From positions 434,001 to 498,000 of the forward strand of contig JABMLP010000003.1 of assembly GCA_013176395.1 (NCBI GenBank): a stretch of 64,000 nucleotides of DNA, given 5' to 3'. Shown here piece by piece: positions 62,809 through 64,000 of the stretch. The first letter of the stretch is position 1, and each line of letters begins with the position of its first letter. Position numbers and translations under genes: made by a program. The stretch comes from Venturia oleaginea. Taxonomy: Eukaryota; Ascomycota; Dothideomycetes; Venturiales; Venturiaceae. Below the pieces are notes generated by a model. That model was not told the origin of the DNA. It ran no database searches and was given only the letters and a program-made list of their open reading frames with translations.

Positions 62809-64000
62809 AATTTAAGGGGGGGGGGGTGATATCGCCATCGCTTTAGAGCGCCAGCTCATGCTGCAGCTGTATGTGATACCGATACATCCTTGAAGTTTGT
62901 GGCATCTCCGCTCCATACAGACCAGGTATTGGAGTATCACGAGTAGTCAGCTTGCTGAGAAAAATGGTGCGTATGAATCGGCTGGATCCTGTCACATGTG
63001 GTTGGTGTTTGCTCGGATCGGGTCATCATATGAAGGACCGATTCGTGAAGTGGCCGTCATTGGGCTTCAGAGGGTGGAATATCTTGAATGCTTTGCCATC
63101 AAGTCTTTTCGTGGTTGAGAGAGATCGATGGGAGTGAATTGTGGACACGGATCTTGCCGTTGCCGCCCCGTTCCACGAGATGATCAAAGCTTTTGGCGTT
63201 GACCAGCCTTGCCAGCCAAGTCACCGGGGCTATCTTTAGAGACTATCGAGGGCCGGAGTTATAAGGCGTTGCTTCAGGCAATAGTCAAGAGGACGTCGGC
63301 GTCTCAATGCAAATGCGGGTAATGCGGGTGGTTTATGGAAGCTAATAAAAGCGTAAATTGGTGATACTGAATGGTATGTGTATCAGTTCACCGTAAGTTA
63401 TCTAATTAGAGTTACTCCGAAGTAGCTCCTCCGGTGTTAACAGGACCTAGCGGAGGTGAGGATTCCTGCTTGCGTAAGTTGCGCTAAAAGTGTTCAATCT
63501 TTCCTCTAAAAGATTAATAGTTGCTACCGCTAGAGCGATGTCCCGTAACTGTATATAGAGATGCCTGATATAGTTCCCGGTAAATGAGACGCCTGTATGA
63601 GGAGCCTATAACAGCAATCTTGCCATTTGAAATTGTGGTCGAGTTGAGACGCCCTATAAGACAAATATCTCCCTTTCTCAACCTGTGTCATTCTGGCTTT
63701 TTGGAAATGTACCGAGTAGTATATAGTAGGTGTACTGAGTCCTTATGCGTAATTTGAACACGGCTACCTTACCTACCACAATCAAAGCCACGACTCCATA
63801 AGAGTAAACCAATTCAAAATCTACATGGAGGGAAGATCTTACGATATATTCTCTAACCTATAGAAATATGTTGAGGTACTCTCAAAGTTACTCTATTTCA
63901 AACTATTTCTAGACGCTGTCTCAACCGGTTGTGAACGCCGGGTCAAGAACAATAGACTTCGATGAGGCTGAGTAATCGTTCAATAAGCGTGTGTTCATTG

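Larger units (their letters stand above)
61126..64000. other. Gene-poor right end with gene fragments
   Basis: No intact gene. It contains three fragment-like signals listed separately (61543-61815, 62041-62334, 62650-62808) and a run of 11 G at 62816-62826. From 62830 to 64000 I see no gene, RNA or repeat that I can support. Confidence 0.45.

Noticed and set aside
1..64000. CRISPR arrays or prokaryotic operon features
   Set aside because: All tandem repeats found are contiguous minisatellites without unique spacers, and the DNA is plainly eukaryotic.

Overview
The window is nuclear DNA of a filamentous ascomycete (Pezizomycotina). The evidence is short GT-AG introns of about 45-80 nt with CTAAC/CTGAC branch sites, a class III chitin synthase, a WetA conidiation regulator, C2H2 regulators with long disordered arms, and Tc1/pogo and non-LTR type mobile elements. 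A Leotiomycete-like origin is possible but cannot be fixed from the sequence alone. I built the gene models by hand from reading frames, splice signals and family knowledge, so exon joins are given in each entry.

Left part (1-26.7 kb), ordinary gene-dense euchromatin: a cut-off disordered protein; EMC3 and SPC2 back to back on a 242-bp shared promoter; a conserved unknown protein; two C2H2 zinc-finger genes (8.2-15.6 kb); an MFS transporter; a class III chitin synthase; a DUF218-like protein; and a small nucleotidyltransferase-like protein.

Middle (26.9-30.8 kb) is an odd stretch of small, broken or lineage-specific coding pieces (membrane segments plus lysine-rich coiled coil), with simple repeats and a T22G22 tract. 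It is followed by wetA, SDHAF2 and an A1 aspartic protease whose first intron has a GA instead of a GT donor.

37.7-45 kb is a transposon island. It holds a secreted-protein ORF fused to a decayed Copia protease segment, a 1.6-kb non-LTR-like element with 13-bp target duplications, a 564-bp MITE with perfect 12-bp TIRs, a tRNA-Glu-like gene with a damaged acceptor stem, and an internally deleted pogo/Fot1 element with TIRs of about 46 bp and a TA duplication.

Right part (45.3-59.5 kb) is again housekeeping: calnexin, a HAD phosphatase, a p24 cargo receptor, an MSS116-type DEAD-box helicase, conventional kinesin (with an apparent one-base frameshift) and RAD6. A second, inverted copy of the non-LTR-like element (59.77-61.11 kb) opens a gene-poor tail containing fragments of an alpha/beta-hydrolase-like, a MOSC-domain and a possible BTB protein.

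Several genes serve the early secretory pathway (EMC3, SPC2, calnexin, p24), but they are scattered and nothing indicates a dedicated cluster. I found no secondary-metabolite cluster and no CRISPR. The most interesting observations are the two element copies with intact target duplications, the chimeric secreted/Copia ORF, the GA-AG intron, the kinesin frameshift, and the decayed zone at 27-30 kb.
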